Shown piece after piece: positions 6,542-14,481 of a stretch of 58,803 nucleotides of DNA; position 1 is the first letter of the stretch, and every line of letters starts with the position of its first letter. The position numbers were made by a program, and so were the translations under genes. The DNA is taken from IMG/VR virus record IMGVR_UViG_3300003690_000017, positions 1 to 58,803 of that record; one strand, written 5' to 3'. The notes below the pieces were generated by a model. It had not been told where the DNA came from, did no database searches, and saw nothing but the letters and a program-made list of their open reading frames with translations. Source of the DNA: a virus.

Positions 6542-7970
6542 GGTCTTTTTCGTCAGCCCGCCCGACCACGCGAAGACCTCGTATGCCAGCGTCGCATTCC
6601 CCCTCTGGTACATGGGGCGCTTCCCCGGCGACGCGATCGCTCTGGTTTCCAACACCGACGAGCTTGCCAAGAAATTCCTTGGGGGCATTTCCGCCACGGT
6701 GCGCTGGAACGAAATCTACAAGCAGGTCTTCCCCCATATTGAGCCGGACCTCGAACGCCGCTGGAACGTCAACGAAATCTATATCAAGCGCGGTCACCGC
6801 GAGCGGCCTGACCCGACCATTTCCGCCATCGGCTTGGGTGGGGCCATCATCGGTCGCCGCCTCGACCTCATCATCGTGGACGACCCGATCAATGAGAAGC
6901 TCGCTCAGTCCGACACTGAAATGGAGCGCATGAAGCTGTGGTTCAAGCGCACGCTCCTATCCCGGTTGAAGCCCAACGGCATCATCCTCGTCATCATGAC
7001 CCGCTGGAGCCTGAACGATCTCGGCGAAGACCTGCTCGATCCGGCCATGCGCTTCCAGCTAATGCACATGAAGGCTCTTGCCGACGACGACAGCAAGCGG
7101 GTCGTCTGGTATCAGCACGATGCTGACACTGGCGGCCTTGCCGAAGGGGGCCTGATTCACGAGAACGGCCCCGCTCTCTGGCCGGAGCGCTACCCGGCTG
7201 CCAGCACGAATCCCGACATCGAGACGCTGGAAACGCGCCGGGATCAGGTCGGAAACTTCATCTGGTCGGCCATGTATCAGGGCGAGCCGATGTCAGGCGA
7301 ACACACCGTCTTTCAGGAATCCGACTTCCGGTACTACTGTGCCGTCTGCGGCCTACGCGGGGGCCACCAGACGATGTGTACCTGCCCGCCCGCGAGCGAC
7401 GAGGAAATCGCCGACTACGCTGACCGGGAGAACTGGCGGCGCTTCCAAGCGGTGGACCCGGCAATGACCGAGCGCACGCGTTCCGACTACACGGCGATTG
7501 TCACCGCCGGGGTGGATACGAACCAGAACATCTTCCTGATGAACTGTAATCGGCGTCAGACTGCCAGTCCGGCGGCGCTCATCACCTACGAGCACGAGCA
7601 CTGGTTCCCGATTCAGGCCATCGGCATTGAGAAGGCAGGTTGGCAGACGGACCTGATAAGGGAAATTCGCTCCACCACGCTCCTGCCGCTGCGTTCGATG
7701 GCACCCGATGCTGACAAGCGGACTCGCGCCCTCTCCCACGCGACCAACTACGAAAACCACAAGGTCTATCACCCGAAACGCGCCCGCTGGCTCGGCGACT
7801 TCGAGCGCGAGCACATCGCCTTTACCGGGGCGAAGAACGCGCCGGGGCATGATGACATGGTGGACGCGAATGTCTACCTCGGGCGGCTCGTGTCGCAACA
7901 CCGGCAAAAGATGCAGGGGAAGCCAGCCCGCTACCTGAAGACGCAAGTCAGGCCGACCATTGCCTACTAA
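6384..7970 (+). CDS. terL: Terminase large subunit
   Basis: 528 aa from the ATG at 6384, which has GGTGGAGG 6 nt upstream; earlier in-frame ATGs lack one. The protein packages DNA into the prohead. The ATPase domain shows Walker A (SPPDHAKT, about residue 57), Walker B (LDLIIVDDP, about 160) and the coupling motif IMTRWSLNDLGEDLL (about 204). The RNase-H-like nuclease shows AVDPAMTERTRSDYTA (about 355) and the C-terminal acidic motif PGHDDMVDAN (about 488). A cysteine cluster (CAVCGLRGGH...CTCPP) between the domains may bind zinc. Full length; all key motifs are present. Confidence 0.93.
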   Translation: MALARKRFAAFCETTLETEDGQPMRPDRHHRVWTDKLQEAVERKEAGVPGQSRVFFVSPPDHAKTSYASVAFPLWYMGRFPGDAIALVSNTDELAKKFLGGISATVRWNEIYKQVFPHIEPDLERRWNVNEIYIKRGHRERPDPTISAIGLGGAIIGRRLDLIIVDDPINEKLAQSDTEMERMKLWFKRTLLSRLKPNGIILVIMTRWSLNDLGEDLLDPAMRFQLMHMKALADDDSKRVVWYQHDADTGGLAEGGLIHENGPALWPERYPAASTNPDIETLETRRDQVGNFIWSAMYQGEPMSGEHTVFQESDFRYYCAVCGLRGGHQTMCTCPPASDEEIADYADRENWRRFQAVDPAMTERTRSDYTAIVTAGVDTNQNIFLMNCNRRQTASPAALITYEHEHWFPIQAIGIEKAGWQTDLIREIRSTTLLPLRSMAPDADKRTRALSHATNYENHKVYHPKRARWLGDFEREHIAFTGAKNAPGHDDMVDANVYLGRLVSQHRQKMQGKPARYLKTQVRPTIAY

Positions 7971-8289
7971 TCGTGTCGTCGGCTGCCCGGACTGCGGCAC
8001 TAACGTCGGCACCGTGACCTACGAAGACCAGTGGGGGGATTACCAGCACTCGCAGACGAATACGGGGGTGGCGGACCTCTTGCGAGCGTGCGAGGGCCAG
8101 CTTCTAGCCCAGCACAAGCGACTGCCGCAGGAGCCGTGGGATGAGGCCCTCGATATTGTCGTGCGCGCAGTCAGCGGCGACATCGACCCGGGCCTGATCG
8201 CCACTGAATTCACGGGCAAGATGTGCGCGAAGCTAGGCAGAATGTACTGGCCCCACTACAATCAAGGCGCGCTGCCATCCGAGGACTGA
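7960..8289 (+). CDS. Hypothetical protein with N-terminal CxxC
   Basis: 109 aa. A TTG start at 7960 overlaps the end of terL by 11 nt. The N-terminal CPDCGTNVG is half of a zinc ribbon with only one more Cys present, so metal binding needs a dimer or is lost. The rest is helical and resembles a small head-associated protein only by position between terminase and portal. No family is recognised. Confidence 0.5.
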   Translation: MPTNRVVGCPDCGTNVGTVTYEDQWGDYQHSQTNTGVADLLRACEGQLLAQHKRLPQEPWDEALDIVVRAVSGDIDPGLIATEFTGKMCAKLGRMYWPHYNQGALPSED

Positions 8290-8297
8290 GGTTTGCT

Positions 8298-8402
8298 GTG
8301 GCTAATAAGGGCAAGACCCAGCTTGGCGCGAAGCGGAACCCCATGCGGATTTACAGCCGCAACCCGCGATCGTCCAAGAAGGCAAAGCAGGGGAAAAAGT
8401 AG
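8298..8402 (+). CDS. Tiny basic protein (34 aa)
   Basis: GTG start 8 nt after the previous stop, with GAGG upstream; the stop is at 8400-8402. The product has more than ten Lys/Arg (MANKGKTQLGAKRNP ... KAKQGKK) and no acidic residues. Such lysine-rich peptides near head genes may bind DNA or capsid. A second, unrelated basic mini-protein (8638-8775) follows one gene later. Confidence 0.5.
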   Translation: MANKGKTQLGAKRNPMRIYSRNPRSSKKAKQGKK

Positions 8403-8403
8403 G

Positions 8404-8634
8404 ATGCACCGCAAAGGCGGGATCGACCCGACTGGCAACTACAAGCGTCGGGACATTCAGGAGGGGCGCGAGCACTCGTGCTGCGTCAACGAACCCGGAT
8501 ACGGGTCCTTTGAGCACAGCTTGGGCGACACTCCTGAAATCTCGAAGTTCAAGAACAACTGGCCGGGCGGAATCACGCGCAAGATTCACGGCGCTTACGC
8601 TATCTGCCCCTGCGGCGAAATCCACGGCGCATAG
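8404..8634 (+). CDS. Small Cys/His protein
   Basis: 76 aa from the ATG at 8404, adjoining the previous stop. It contains HSCC near the centre and CPCGEIHG at the C-terminus, which together could bind one zinc ion. It also has several GG and HG turns. No family is recognised. Part of a run of small genes between terminase and portal. Confidence 0.5.
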   Translation: MHRKGGIDPTGNYKRRDIQEGREHSCCVNEPGYGSFEHSLGDTPEISKFKNNWPGGITRKIHGAYAICPCGEIHGA

Positions 8635-8637
8635 CTG

Positions 8638-8775
8638 GTGGCGCGCCGGAATGGCGCTCATGGGCCTAAACGCCGCCCCAGCGTTGAACCGAAAACGAAG
8701 GAACCCAGCCGCGCCGACCCGACGCGTGGCTACCGCCGCCGCGACCAACAAAAGATTCGCAGGGGTTCGAGATAG
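8638..8775 (+). CDS. Tiny arginine-rich protein (45 aa)
   Basis: GTG start 3 nt after the previous stop; the TAG stop directly abuts the portal start codon. The product is about one third Arg/Lys (MARRNGAHGPKRRPS ... RRRDQQKIRRGSR). Tight spacing on both sides argues that it is translated and coupled to the portal gene. Nucleic-acid binding is likely from charge; its role is unknown. Confidence 0.45.
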   Translation: MARRNGAHGPKRRPSVEPKTKEPSRADPTRGYRRRDQQKIRRGSR

Positions 8776-10845
8776 TTGGCATCCTCACCCGACACATGGG
8801 AAGAAACTGAAGCTGTAATCAACAGCCTCAGATCGTTCTACGCGCCGCAGGTGGCGCAGATGAACGTGGCGATGAGCCTCTACAACCTAGAGATTACGTT
8901 CGCCACCAGCCCGGACATTGACCAGCTAATACCCCCGACTGCCTCCGATATTGTGCGCGATGTTCAGGACCGCATAGCGGGCAACTATCCGATCATCCGC
9001 TGTATCCCCAGAGGGGAGCGGACGCAGGACCGGGAGCAGGCGGAGATTCTCGCCCAGTTCCTCGACATCTACATGCAGCGAGTTCCGCTCAACCCGGCGG
9101 AGCTTCGCATGGACTACGGGATCAAGCAGCTTCTCTCTGACATGGTGTTCGATGGCCTCGTGCGCGGGCGCTGGTGCCTGAAGGTCATCTTCAACCCCAA
9201 CGGCTGGCCGGAGGAGCCGGTGCTGCCAGAGCGCCCCGAGGCACTCGCGAGGGCGCTGGACGCCGGGGCAGACGTGAACGAGTGGATTGATACGCAGGCT
9301 GGCTATCTGGTCGATCGCTCCGATTACGACGAGAAGCACGCGAAGTGGGAGAAGGACACCGAGGGGGTCCTGCCGGTCCTGATTCAGCCGCGCGACCCCC
9401 GCTTCGTGATGCCAGCGCTGGACGGCACCTTCGTCATCGAGCAGTACGACACGACCGCCGACCAGATCATGGAGAATTGGCCGGACCTGAAGCTGCCCAT
9501 CGGCGAGAAGGGCGACACGCGCTACAAGAGCGCGCAGGACCGGGTGACATGGACTGAGGTTTGGGACAAGAAGCACAAGAAGTTCTACGCCGACCAAGAG
9601 GTCGCCCTCCCGAAGACCGAGCACCACCTTGGCTTCATCCCCTACGTGATCGACGGGCCGTTCAGGACTCCGCTCCGGCATTCCGGCTCGCGAGAATCTC
9701 AGGCGTTCGCATATGAGACTGTCTACAAAGGGATCGAATCCATGCTCAAGGCCGAGGCGGCCTTCACGACGTTGGCCGGTGTCATCACGCAGTACGAGGC
9801 GTTCGGTGAGCGGGCAGCCTTCGTGGAGTCACCCGAGGGCGTGGACATCAACTCCGGCCCGGACGCCCTGTCCATGTTCAGCGACAAGGACCGCTACGAG
9901 GTCCATCGCGGGACCGGCGTGCCGCCGCAACTGCTGGAAATGCTCAAGATGATAAAGGATCGGATCGGCGACGCCACGGGCACGTCGCTGCTGGGCGGGG
10001 GCGACGAGTCCGGGTACTCGCGGGCCATCCGGGCGCAGATCGCGAAACTCAAGGATCGGCGCTTGGAGCATGCGATGGAGCGCTCACTCGAACGCTCCTG
10101 CACCTTCGTCCTGAGGATCATCGAGAACGTCGTGAAGGGGCCGGTCTACCTCACCGGCTCCAACGAGGAAACCGATGTCACCCTGAAGGTCGGGCCAGCC
10201 GAAATCGGGGGGCATTCCTATCTAATTGACGTGACGCTGAATGCCGTGCTGCCAATTGATGAGGCCGCCCGCTTCAGCCTCGGCCAAGCCAAATACGATG
10301 CCGGGATCATCAGTGCTTACACGCTGGCTACCGAATACGGCGGCATCCGCAGGGTAGAGCACGAGCGCAAGATGCGGTTCCAAGAGGATGTCATCAACAG
10401 CGACATCATCAAGGCGTTCATCGAAAACGAGGTCGTGAAGGACCTCGGCCTCCCGGGCAGCCCGGAGATCCTCGACATCTACCAGCAGCTTGCTGACATG
10501 AAGCAGGGGCAGATAGCCCAGCAGATGGACCAGATGAAGCAGCAGTTGGCGGGTGCGCAGCAGCAACCCCAGCAAGGGCAGCAGGGCCAGCCCACCCCGC
10601 AACAGCCGCGTAACCCGTTCCCGGCCAGCCCGGGCGAGCAGCAGCAGCGCATCAACCAGTCTCAGGCTCCGACGCCGCCGTCTCCGCGCGGGGCACCGGC
10701 CATGCAACCGGCGCAGGGCCAGAAGCAACAGCGGACCCCGAAGCGAAACAGGCGGAACCGCAGACGCAGGCGACAGCGCTCTGGTACTGCCGCCGCTGCA
10801 CGCAGCCGTCCCGTATACAGCCCGCCTCCGGGCGCACCTTCATAA
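8776..10845 (+). CDS. Portal protein
   Basis: 689 aa from a TTG start directly after the preceding stop; AGGGG lies about 11 nt upstream. It forms the dodecameric DNA gate at the capsid vertex. The N-terminal two thirds show the alternating helix/strand pattern of portals (for example REQAEILAQFLDIYMQRVPL, then GLVRGRWCLKVIFNPNGWPEEPV, and later the LKDRRLEHAMERSLERSCTF helices). The final 150 residues are Gln/Pro-rich, then Arg-rich. Supported by order (terminase, portal, capsid) and size. The TTG start is less certain than the identity. Confidence 0.8.
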   Translation: MASSPDTWEETEAVINSLRSFYAPQVAQMNVAMSLYNLEITFATSPDIDQLIPPTASDIVRDVQDRIAGNYPIIRCIPRGERTQDREQAEILAQFLDIYMQRVPLNPAELRMDYGIKQLLSDMVFDGLVRGRWCLKVIFNPNGWPEEPVLPERPEALARALDAGADVNEWIDTQAGYLVDRSDYDEKHAKWEKDTEGVLPVLIQPRDPRFVMPALDGTFVIEQYDTTADQIMENWPDLKLPIGEKGDTRYKSAQDRVTWTEVWDKKHKKFYADQEVALPKTEHHLGFIPYVIDGPFRTPLRHSGSRESQAFAYETVYKGIESMLKAEAAFTTLAGVITQYEAFGERAAFVESPEGVDINSGPDALSMFSDKDRYEVHRGTGVPPQLLEMLKMIKDRIGDATGTSLLGGGDESGYSRAIRAQIAKLKDRRLEHAMERSLERSCTFVLRIIENVVKGPVYLTGSNEETDVTLKVGPAEIGGHSYLIDVTLNAVLPIDEAARFSLGQAKYDAGIISAYTLATEYGGIRRVEHERKMRFQEDVINSDIIKAFIENEVVKDLGLPGSPEILDIYQQLADMKQGQIAQQMDQMKQQLAGAQQQPQQGQQGQPTPQQPRNPFPASPGEQQQRINQSQAPTPPSPRGAPAMQPAQGQKQQRTPKRNRRNRRRRRQRSGTAAAARSRPVYSPPPGAPS

Positions 10846-10857
10846 GGGCAGGGTAGA

Positions 10858-13800
10858 ATGGCTCGCAAGAAGACCCAGCAGAAGATTGTCGCCGCCATTG
10901 AGGGTGCCCGTGAGGGCGCTGCCGGAGAGATCGGCAGGATCGTGGCGGATATGACCGGCAAGAAAACCAAGGGGCGTAGTGGAATGGGCGGTGGGTATAC
11001 CCAGCCCATCCCCGGTGAAAAGCTGCCACCAGAGCCGCCGCCGTTCAAGAGGCGCAAGAGGCCCCCTAGAGCATTCCCCCCGAGGCCGTGGCCGCGCTCA
11101 GTCCAGCCCGCCGCCCCACCGACTGGCATCGACCCGCAGGGCGCACCGGAATACCGCCCCTACCAGCCGGGGTATCACCCGATGCCGGGCGATCCCTCCA
11201 GCGACGTGCGGGCTCCTGCGTGGGAGTCGCCCAACGTAAGGGGCTTTGGCAGGAGCCGGGCCATTACGCCGGGATACGAGGATAATCAGACTCAGAGGTA
11301 TGCCCACCCGATGCCGGGCGATCCCTCCAGCGACGCGAGGCATAGGCGTAGCGGCCTTCAGGGCCTCCGGGATGCTTGGCCGGGTGGCCTCGGCTTGGAG
11401 AGGGGCCGGGATGCCGACTGGCCGTTTAGCGGCGGTGGTGGTGGACGCGGCAACGCTGGGGACCACTACTCGTCCTTTGGCCCCAAGCCGGTGCCCTCGT
11501 TCTTCCCGGGCGTGGGTGGGCACGGCGGTGAGGCGGAGGACATCTTTCGCCAGCGCCAAGAGCAGATGGGCACGTCTGCGGCTGATATTCAGTGGATCAT
11601 CGACCACCCCGCAGACTTCCCCGATGCCGTCTCAGGCGCAGCTGCAAAGGAAAAGGATCGTCCGGGTGGCGCGTTCTACTCCTCAGCCACGGTAGACAGT
11701 CCAGACCAAGCGCCTGTTACCGAGGCAGCGTCCACCCCGGACGATACACCGCCCCCTGCCGACGAGGAAGCCGACGAGGACGCTTCGGCCTCGCTGCCCG
11801 ATTTTGTCAGCACCGACACGGGCATCCAGTTAGACGCGATGCCCGTTTCAGCAGCAGGCACCGACGTTCCCGACGACGCCTACAGCCTCGTAAGAGGCGA
11901 GCGGGACCCGGGCAGCGGCCAAGAGTACGAGGCGTGGCAAAACCCAACTGGCGACTGGTTCCGCCGCTGGATGGGCCAAGACGCACCACCTCCGCCAGCG
12001 GCAGCAGTAGACCCGAACGTGCCCGCCGAAGGCGAGTACGACTTCGATGTGACCGGCGCTGGGTATACGGACGCCGAGTTACTCGCTGCACAGGCGGGCA
12101 AACACCTGTCAGGGGAATCCCGGTCGTCAACCGGGGCCAGTGAAACCAACTACCGAGTCGTCAAGAGCGACGGCACTTTCGGTGTCAACGCTGGCTGGCT
12201 CCGCGCTCGTCAAAGGGAGGCTGCCGAGTTGGGCATCGACACTAGCGGCTGGAACTGGGTCGATATGCACCCGCAGTCGATTCAGGACATGATTAACAAC
12301 AGGCGCGGGCATTTACCCGGCGGGGCGTACGGGACTCAGACCCCGGTAGACCTCCAAGGCCCGGCACCGGCACCCCCATCACCGCCCCGTCCGGTAGCAG
12401 TAGGTTCGCCACCACCGGATGGCAATGAGCAGTCCCTCCTAGCCATCAGGACCATGCTTGAGCAACTCATGGCGAATCAGCAGCCTGAGCCGACGCAGCC
12501 TTGGAACCCGGCCACCGGCCCAGCGCAGGGGTACGACCCCGGCTTCGCTCAGTCGGGATTACCGAAGAACTACGCGACGATGTGGAACACACCGATGGCA
12601 GGCTCCACGATGGCTCCGGGGTCGCCGTGGCGCACGGATACGAGCCTTCAGGTGCTCCCGCAGGTGCAGTCGGAAAAGGCGGGCTCATACTATGCGCATC
12701 CCCGCGCCGTCTCCCCCGGTCAGTGGACATCCCCGGTAGTTGGTGGGCATCCCCAGATGACGCCCGGGAGGCTCACTCAATATCTCGATCAGTTCCGACC
12801 GTCAGATACGTACGAGCCTACGTTGGGGTCCTACTACAGCCAGTTCGCAAATCCCGACTCGCAGGCGGCGGGCGGCGCAGGCGGCCACATGCAGGGCACA
12901 GGCGGCTACATGCAGGGCGCAGGCGGCTACATGCAGGGCGCGGGCGAGTCGAGGTTCGCACCGCCCGGGTACATGGGCGGTGGAATGGGCGGCGATGGCG
13001 AAGAGAACGGCTATGGCGGCGGGAAAGGGCAGGGGCCGTTCGACGCTCAGGGCGGCATCGACGCCTTCGTGACCGCGCTAGGGGAGATCATCTCAAACAT
13101 CGGAGACGAGGAAGTGCAGCGGGCGGCATGGGCGATGCTCGCGCAGTCTGCCAGCGGCGACTTTGCCAGCCTCATAACGGGCATGTACGGACTCACTGGG
13201 CAACTGTATGCGGTGGACCGGCAGGCGGCCCTAGCGATGGAAGGACTCACCCAGCAAGCAGGGCAATTTGCAGCCGGGCTGGGACTCGACATCTTCGGTC
13301 AGCAGCAGGCCGGAGCGATCAGCGGCTACCAGTCGGAAACCGCGCGCATGGGCGTGGCCGGGCAGCTACAGGCGATCGCGGCGGAGCTTGGCATGGGCGC
13401 GACGATTGAGGCAGCCATAGCGGATCAGGACTACGACATAGCGGCCCGCCAGATTCAGGCAGCCATCGAGCAAATCTACTCGCAGGAGCGCCTCGGGCTG
13501 ACACAGATCGACTCCAGTACCCGAATCGCGATGACAAACGCGTACAACACGGCGAGCCAGATTGAATCGAGCGAGCGTGTCAGCATGGCAAACGTGGGTA
13601 TGCAGGGAACCCTCGGCCTCGAAGGAATCGCGCAGAGCGAGCGCGGCAACCGCACCGGATTCATCGGTCAGGCGATGAACTCCCCCGGCGCGATGATCCC
13701 GGTGCTCAACGCCCTGCGGAACCCGGAAACCATGGGTGACTTCGACCCGTGGGCGATGGCTCGCACTACTCCTTGGGGGAACATGTATCAGGGCATCCCG

Positions 13801-14481
13801 GGCATGGTGCAGGCAGGCGAACAGGCGGGCGTGGGCCAGCCTAGCCCGGCCGCCATGAACATGCAGAGCAACATGGGGCAGCCTTCACCGGACCCCGATT
13901 TCGCCCAAGCCTTCAGCCAAGCGCGGAATCGCGAGCTTGCACAAGGGCAGCCTTCGCAGGTGGAGCCAGCCGGGACTGCCATGAACATGCAGAGCTTCTA
14001 CGACCCGAACAATATGTTTCGTCAGCTTGGGCAGCCTTCGCAGGTGGAGCCACCCCGGACTGCCCCAGTCCAGCCCGCCGCCCCACCGACTGGCATCGAC
14101 CCGCAGGGCGACCCGAACTATCGCCCCTACCAGACGAACATGCAGAGCAACATGCAGAACATACAGAGTGACGCCAGCGCGGCCTCCCTGCCGTCTTTCA
14201 ATAGTATGTCGCTTGCCGCCACACCCGCAGGGTTCGCCGCGTCAGTGCCGGGCCAGTCGCAACTGAGCCAGACAGGCACCGGCACCAACTTCCCGACCAC
14301 GCAGGAGCCGGTCAACGTGATGCCGAATATCGCGGCCCCGGACTGGATGAATATGCTGGAGCCGGAGCGGAATATCTATGCGCGGGCGCTAGGCAGCTTC
14401 TACCCCGATTTCGAGGAGGAGCAGAACGCCATCGTGGGCACGGGGGTGGGGCCGGACCGCGCGATCTTCGCAGGGGTCTAA
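10858..14481 (+). CDS. Giant virion protein 1 (1207 aa), repeat-rich
   Basis: The start at 10858 follows AAGGGCAGGG. Most of the protein is Pro/Gly/Gln/Met-rich and low-complexity. Between about residues 725 and 950 a helical Ala/Gln-rich part occurs (QAALAMEGLTQQAGQFAAG, IEAAIADQDYDIAARQIQAA), reminiscent of internal ejection proteins. Internal repeats include GIDPQG-type motifs near residues 89 and 1078 (45-bp exact DNA repeat), HPMPGDPSSD twice, GGYMQGA three times, GQPSQVEP twice and MNMQS repeatedly. No catalytic domain is seen. Its location between portal and scaffold and huge size suggest a virion-internal protein. It abuts the next giant gene without a gap. Confidence 0.6.
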   Translation: MARKKTQQKIVAAIEGAREGAAGEIGRIVADMTGKKTKGRSGMGGGYTQPIPGEKLPPEPPPFKRRKRPPRAFPPRPWPRSVQPAAPPTGIDPQGAPEYRPYQPGYHPMPGDPSSDVRAPAWESPNVRGFGRSRAITPGYEDNQTQRYAHPMPGDPSSDARHRRSGLQGLRDAWPGGLGLERGRDADWPFSGGGGGRGNAGDHYSSFGPKPVPSFFPGVGGHGGEAEDIFRQRQEQMGTSAADIQWIIDHPADFPDAVSGAAAKEKDRPGGAFYSSATVDSPDQAPVTEAASTPDDTPPPADEEADEDASASLPDFVSTDTGIQLDAMPVSAAGTDVPDDAYSLVRGERDPGSGQEYEAWQNPTGDWFRRWMGQDAPPPPAAAVDPNVPAEGEYDFDVTGAGYTDAELLAAQAGKHLSGESRSSTGASETNYRVVKSDGTFGVNAGWLRARQREAAELGIDTSGWNWVDMHPQSIQDMINNRRGHLPGGAYGTQTPVDLQGPAPAPPSPPRPVAVGSPPPDGNEQSLLAIRTMLEQLMANQQPEPTQPWNPATGPAQGYDPGFAQSGLPKNYATMWNTPMAGSTMAPGSPWRTDTSLQVLPQVQSEKAGSYYAHPRAVSPGQWTSPVVGGHPQMTPGRLTQYLDQFRPSDTYEPTLGSYYSQFANPDSQAAGGAGGHMQGTGGYMQGAGGYMQGAGESRFAPPGYMGGGMGGDGEENGYGGGKGQGPFDAQGGIDAFVTALGEIISNIGDEEVQRAAWAMLAQSASGDFASLITGMYGLTGQLYAVDRQAALAMEGLTQQAGQFAAGLGLDIFGQQQAGAISGYQSETARMGVAGQLQAIAAELGMGATIEAAIADQDYDIAARQIQAAIEQIYSQERLGLTQIDSSTRIAMTNAYNTASQIESSERVSMANVGMQGTLGLEGIAQSERGNRTGFIGQAMNSPGAMIPVLNALRNPETMGDFDPWAMARTTPWGNMYQGIPGMVQAGEQAGVGQPSPAAMNMQSNMGQPSPDPDFAQAFSQARNRELAQGQPSQVEPAGTAMNMQSFYDPNNMFRQLGQPSQVEPPRTAPVQPAAPPTGIDPQGDPNYRPYQTNMQSNMQNIQSDASAASLPSFNSMSLAATPAGFAASVPGQSQLSQTGTGTNFPTTQEPVNVMPNIAAPDWMNMLEPERNIYARALGSFYPDFEEEQNAIVGTGVGPDRAIFAGV
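11099..11143 (+). repeat. 45-bp exact direct repeat, copy 1
   Basis: Identical by eye to 14066-14110 in the same gene, about 3 kb downstream. It encodes VQPAAPPTGIDPQG. Recombination between the copies would delete about 3 kb in frame. Confidence 0.8.
11176..11206 (+). repeat. 31-bp direct repeat pair
   Basis: The same 31 bases recur at 11305-11335 and encode HPMPGDPSSD both times. The two copies start 129 bp apart, a multiple of three, so the frame is preserved. Confidence 0.8.
12878..12949 (+). repeat. 21-bp tandem repeat, about three copies
   Basis: Encodes GGHMQGT-GGYMQGA-GGYMQGA. The unit core (CATGCAGGGC) recurs every 21 bp. A short flexible Gly/Met/Gln array. Confidence 0.75.
14066..14110 (+). 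repeat. 45-bp exact direct repeat, copy 2
   Basis: Second copy of 11099-11143, near the C-terminus of giant protein 1. The downstream bases then diverge (PNYRPYQ here, PEYRPYQ at copy 1). Confidence 0.8.

Noticed and set aside
12878-12949. Possible CRISPR-like array
   Set aside because: The units are contiguous 21-bp repeats without spacers inside a coding region; an in-frame peptide repeat explains it.
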